Assembly (NCBI RefSeq): GCF_003259315.1
Contig: NZ_QLLT01000001.1
Coordinates: 454,262-518,261, forward strand
DNA length: 64,000 nt
Origin: Kitasatospora sp. SolWspMP-SS2h
GTDB lineage: Bacteria; Actinomycetota; Actinomycetes; Streptomycetales; Streptomycetaceae
Direction of reading: 5' to 3'
The position numbers and the translations under genes are program-made. The number at the start of each line of letters is the position of its first letter. Within the stretch, counting starts at the first letter, position 1. Positions 61,076 through 64,000 of this stretch are shown here, in pieces. Below the pieces are notes generated by a model, which was not told where the DNA came from, searched no databases, and saw only the letters and a program-made list of their open reading frames with translations.

Positions 61076-62758
61076 ATGACCACGACGCACCGCCACCCGC
61101 ACCCCCGCCCCGCCCGCCACCACGACGTGCTGATCGTCGGAGGCGGCGCCGCCGGACTCAGCGGCGCCCTCACCCTGGCCCGGGCCCGCCGCTCCGTCCT
61201 GGTCGTCGACGCGGGGCGTCCGCGCAACGCCCCGGCCGAGGGCATCCACGGCCTGCTCGGCCGCGAGGGCCTGCCGCCGGCCGAGCTGACCGCCCTCGGC
61301 CGGGCCGAAGTAGCCTCGTACGGCGGCGAGTTCCACGACGCCGAGGTGCGCTCCGTCGCCCGCGAGGAGGACGGCGGCTTCCGCGCCGAGCTGTCGGACG
61401 GCACCACCGTGCACGCCCGCCGCCTGCTGCTGACCACCGGCACCACCGACCTGCTGCCCGAGCTGCCCGGCCTGGCCGAGCGCTGGGGGCGCCAGGTGGT
61501 GCACTGCCCGTACTGCCACGGCTGGGAGGTCCGCGACCGGAAGATCGCCGTGCTGGCGACCAACCCGGCGGTGGCCGTCCACCAGGCGCTGCTGTGGCGG
61601 CAGTGGAGCGGGGACGTCACCCTGCTCGCGCACACCGCCGCGCCGTCCGGCGAGCAGCCGTCCGACGAGCGGCCGTCCGGCGAGCAGTCGCCCGAGCAGC
61701 GGCCGTCCGTTGAGCAGCCGTTCGACGAGCGGCAGCGGCGCGAGCTGGCCGCCCGCGGAGTGCGCGTGGTGCCCGGCGAGGTCGTCGCGCTGCTGCCCGA
61801 GGACGGCGCCGCCGAGCTGACCGGGGTCCGGCTGGCCGACGGCACCGTGGTCGACTGCGCGGTGCTGGCCGTCGGCACCGAGATGACCGTGACCGCGCCG
61901 TTCCTGGCCGAGCTGGGCCTGGCGGTCACCGACCTGGACTTCGGGGGCGTCCGGTTCGCCACCCGGCTGGCCACCACCGACCCGACGGGCGCCACCGGCG
62001 TCCCGGGCGTCTGGGCGGCGGGCAACCTGACCGACCCGGCCGCGCAGGTCGCCATCGCCGCCGCGGACGGGCTGCGGGCGGGCGCGGCGATCAACGCCGA
62101 CCTGGTCGCCGAGGAGACCCGGCTGGCCGTCGACGCGGTCGAGTTCTGGGAGAAGCGGTACGGCGAGAGCGGACAGATCTGGAGCGGTCGCCCGAACGCC
62201 TCGCTGACCGTGCAGGCCACCGGCCTGGCGCCCGGCCGGGCGCTGGACCTGGGCTGCGGCGAGGGCGGGGACGCGATCTGGCTGGCCGAGCGGGGCTGGC
62301 AGGTCACCGCCGTTGACATCTCGCGGGTCGCGTTGGAGCGGGCCGCCGCCCGGGCCGCCGTCGCGGGCGTCGCCGACCGGATCGACTGGCAGCGCGTCGA
62401 CCTGGCGCACGCCTTCCCGTCCGGCGCGTACGACCTGGTCTCCGCGCAGTTCCTGCACTCCCCCGCCGAGTTCCCCCGCGACCGGGTGCTGCGCCGGGCC
62501 GCCGCGGCCGTCGCCCCCGGTGGCACCCTGCTGATCACCAGCCACGCCGCACCGCCCGCCCGGCAGGACAACCCGCACCCCGACCTGCACCTCCCGACCC
62601 CCGAGGAGATGCTCGCCGCCCTGCAGCCGGCCCCCGGCGAGTGGACCGTCGAGCTCGCCGAGGAGCACGCCCGGCACGACCACCCCGGGCACCCCGTCAC
62701 CGACCCGGACGCCCGCCCGCACCGCGACTCCACGCTCCGCCTGCGCCGCACGGGCTGA
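61076..62758 (+). CDS. fused thioredoxin reductase-like oxidoreductase and SAM methyltransferase
   Basis: A 560-residue fusion. Residues 15-350 are an FAD/NAD(P) oxidoreductase: HDVLIVGGGAAGLSGALTLA, redox pair CPYCHGWEV (CxxC as in thioredoxin reductases), GVPGVWAAGNLTDPAAQVAI. An insert near 191-222 has PSGEQPSDERPSGEQ repeats. Residues 360-560 are a class I methyltransferase: YGESGQIWSGRPNASLTVQA, ALDLGCGEGGDAIWLAERGW, VTAVDISRVALERAAARA. Fusions of this type occur in actinobacteria with unknown substrate; tellurite or thiol methylation has been suggested for similar methyltransferases. Confidence 0.9.
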   Translation: MTTTHRHPHPRPARHHDVLIVGGGAAGLSGALTLARARRSVLVVDAGRPRNAPAEGIHGLLGREGLPPAELTALGRAEVASYGGEFHDAEVRSVAREEDGGFRAELSDGTTVHARRLLLTTGTTDLLPELPGLAERWGRQVVHCPYCHGWEVRDRKIAVLATNPAVAVHQALLWRQWSGDVTLLAHTAAPSGEQPSDERPSGEQSPEQRPSVEQPFDERQRRELAARGVRVVPGEVVALLPEDGAAELTGVRLADGTVVDCAVLAVGTEMTVTAPFLAELGLAVTDLDFGGVRFATRLATTDPTGATGVPGVWAAGNLTDPAAQVAIAAADGLRAGAAINADLVAEETRLAVDAVEFWEKRYGESGQIWSGRPNASLTVQATGLAPGRALDLGCGEGGDAIWLAERGWQVTAVDISRVALERAAARAAVAGVADRIDWQRVDLAHAFPSGAYDLVSAQFLHSPAEFPRDRVLRRAAAAVAPGGTLLITSHAAPPARQDNPHPDLHLPTPEEMLAALQPAPGEWTVELAEEHARHDHPGHPVTDPDARPHRDSTLRLRRTG

Positions 62759-62805
62759 GCCCCGCCCGTCCCCGCCCCGGGGCCGCCGCCGTGCCCGACC
62801 GCACC

Positions 62806-62850
62806 CGGCGGCCCCGCCGCACGCCCCCCGGCGGCCCCGCCGCACGCCCC
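62806..62850. repeat. 23-bp-spaced direct repeat
   Basis: Two 22-bp copies (62806-62827 and 62829-62850) in the 190-bp gap between the fusion gene and the next gene. No gene or clear terminator is seen here. Confidence 0.75.
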
Positions 62851-62948
62851 CGGGCGGCCGACCCGGGGCATCCGCGCCGCGGACCCGCCCGGCGGGTTGG
62901 TCCGGCCGCCTGGCGGAGCCGGCGCACCGCCGGACCTATGATCGCGGC

Positions 62949-63434
62949 GTGCCCGCTCTCCGCAAGGCCCTGGCCGACCACGAGGACACCCTGCTGCGCC
63001 TGCTGTCGATCGCCTTCCGGGTCGCCGCCGTCCTGCTGCTCCCCTGGATCGTCGAACTCGCCCTGACCGTCCGGGGCCGGTTCGGGGCCCGCAACCTCTC
63101 CAACGCCTGGGTCTGGTTCGACCTGCTGGAGGCGGCCGCCCTGCTGCTGCTCGCCGCGCTGGTCCGCCGCCGCCACCGCGCCACCAGCCCGATCGCCTCC
63201 GCGACCGCCGTCCTGCTCGGCACGGACGCCTTCTTCGACCTCTGGTCCGCCCACCGCGGCGAGGCGTTCCGCACCGCCGAAGTGCTCGCCTACGCCGCCG
63301 AACTCCCCAGCGCCGCCCTGCTCGCCGCGCTCTCCTGGTACTCCCTGCGCTGGGCCGCCGACCTCCGCCCCGCTCCCGCTTCCGCTCCTGCCCCCGGCGC
63401 CGCCCGTCGCCCGGTGCCGCCCGCTGGGAACTGA
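62949..63434 (+). CDS. small integral membrane protein, unknown
   Basis: A 161-residue protein with four hydrophobic segments: AFRVAAVLLLPWIVELALTV, FDLLEAAALLLLAALV, SATAVLLGTDAFFDLW and SAALLAALSWYSLRWA, and a Pro/Ala tail. No domain recognised. GTG start. Its stop lies in the left arm of an 11-bp inverted repeat before etfB. Confidence 0.78.
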   Translation: MPALRKALADHEDTLLRLLSIAFRVAAVLLLPWIVELALTVRGRFGARNLSNAWVWFDLLEAAALLLLAALVRRRHRATSPIASATAVLLGTDAFFDLWSAHRGEAFRTAEVLAYAAELPSAALLAALSWYSLRWAADLRPAPASAPAPGAARRPVPPAGN

Positions 63435-63505
63435 GTCCCCCCTCACACCCCCACGAGAGTGGATACATGGCACGGAGTGTGGTCTAGTGGGGGTACTCAG
63501 TTCCC
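63426..63505. promoter_or_regulatory. inverted repeat framing the etfB promoter
   Basis: GGGAACTGAGT (63426-63436) and its complement ACTCAGTTCCC (63495-63505) enclose about 58 bp that should hold the etfB promoter (ATACATGG...TAGTGG). G/C runs next to each arm could extend the stem. Confidence 0.5.
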
Positions 63506-63530
63506 TCCCGCGTGAAAGGACAAGGTGGCC

Positions 63531-64000
63531 GTGAGCTTGAGGATCGTTGTCTGTGTGAAGTACGTGCCCGACGCGACCGGTGACCGTCGCTTCGCGGACG
63601 ATGCCACCACCGACCGGGAGGGCGTGGACGGCCTCCTGTCGGAGCTGGACGAGTACGGCGTCGAGCAGGCGCTGCGGATCGCGGCGGCCAACGAGGGCGC
63701 CGAGGTGACGGTGCTGACGGTGGGCCCGGACGACGCGAAGGACGCGCTGCGCAAGGCGCTGTCGATGGGCGCGGACAAGGCCGTGCACGTCAACGACGAC
63801 GACATCCACGGCACGGACGCGCTGGGCACCTCGGCGATCTTGGCGGCGGCGCTGGAGCGGACCGGCTACGACCTGGTGGTGTGCGGCATGGCCTCCACCG
63901 ACGGCACGATGGGCGTGCTGCCCGCGCTGCTGGCCGAGCGCCTGGGCGTGCCGCAGGCCACGCTGCTGTCCGAGGTCGCGGTGGCCGGCGGCAGGGTGAG
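63531..64000 (+). CDS. etfB: electron transfer flavoprotein subunit beta (5' part)
   Basis: The first 156 residues of EtfB/FixA, cut by the window end. SLRIVVCVKYVPDATGDRRF, DEYGVEQALRIAAANEGAEV, TVLTVGPDDAKDALRKALSM and DLVVCGMASTDGTMGVLPAL are standard. With EtfA it takes electrons from acyl-CoA dehydrogenases. GTG at 63531 has AAGGACAAGG upstream. Confidence 0.93.
   Translation, partial: MSLRIVVCVKYVPDATGDRRFADDATTDREGVDGLLSELDEYGVEQALRIAAANEGAEVTVLTVGPDDAKDALRKALSMGADKAVHVNDDDIHGTDALGTSAILAAALERTGYDLVVCGMASTDGTMGVLPALLAERLGVPQATLLSEVAVAGGRV

Overview
The window is very GC-rich actinobacterial DNA with Streptomycetaceae hallmarks: an SsgA-like sporulation protein, a WhiB-like iron-sulfur regulator, a SigB/F/G-type sigma factor with STAS and ATPase partners, the tiny ribosomal protein bL37, GTG/TTG starts and CebR-type boxes. 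Streptomyces or Kitasatospora is the natural guess; the exact genus is inference. It looks like chromosomal arm or accessory sequence. I see no rRNA, tRNA, CRISPR array, prophage or transposase. Layout: (1) 1-5827, a sulfur-scavenging cluster: acyl-CoA dehydrogenase-like flavoprotein, two SsuD-type monooxygenases, an alpha/beta hydrolase and an FMN reductase, then a PlsC acyltransferase. (2) 5936-16924, mixed small genes: EcsC, Asp/Glu racemase, lipoprotein, anti-sigma ATPase, degenerate polysaccharide deacetylase, a frameshifted gene, a hydrolase facing a double Lrp regulator, a three-gene envelope operon (holin-like, DUF3618, DUF4235), and a secreted protein followed by a Fic enzyme. (3) 17029-22068, a giant LuxR-family ATPase regulator with minisatellite inserts, LapA-like protein and MFS exporter. 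(4) 22131-29562, a B12 island: FAD oxidase, cobF, a cobalamin riboswitch before metE, and a second, opposite cobalamin riboswitch before cbtB-cbtA, with a phosphatase-fold protein that has lost both catalytic histidines. (5) 29981-40624, response regulator, class II UvrA, HxlR regulator with F420 reductase-like enzyme, two broken genes, a TIGR01777 epimerase, LysR regulator and sugar kinase. (6) 40860-42885, a CebR-boxed secreted cellulase. (7) 43073-49445, methyltransferase and MarR regulator separated by a 14-bp repeat array, then stress and development regulators (PRC-barrel, SsgA-like, SRPBCC, sigma factor, STAS, anti-sigma kinase, WhiB) and bL37. (8) 49489-54667, an MpaB-like protein and a three-gene unit of an unrecognised 446-residue protein, a MoxR-like AAA+ ATPase and a metallopeptidase-VWA protein. 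(9) 54760-64000, pxpC-pxpB, a DUF6230/DUF6114 pair facing two secreted proteins, an XRE-cupin regulator facing a reductase-methyltransferase fusion, and the start of etfB. Two themes stand out. Short tandem repeats of 7-42 bp are frequent: those inside genes have periods divisible by three, those between genes mostly do not. Three genes carry single-site lesions (one-base loss near 11324, one extra base at 35858-35860, a TAG at 39082), which are either real decay or assembly errors. The best candidates for undescribed biology are the AAA+/VWA-metallopeptidase trio, the 14-bp array in the MarR promoter, the 40-bp perfect hairpin at the end of the WhiB gene, and the pseudo-phosphatase beside cbtAB.
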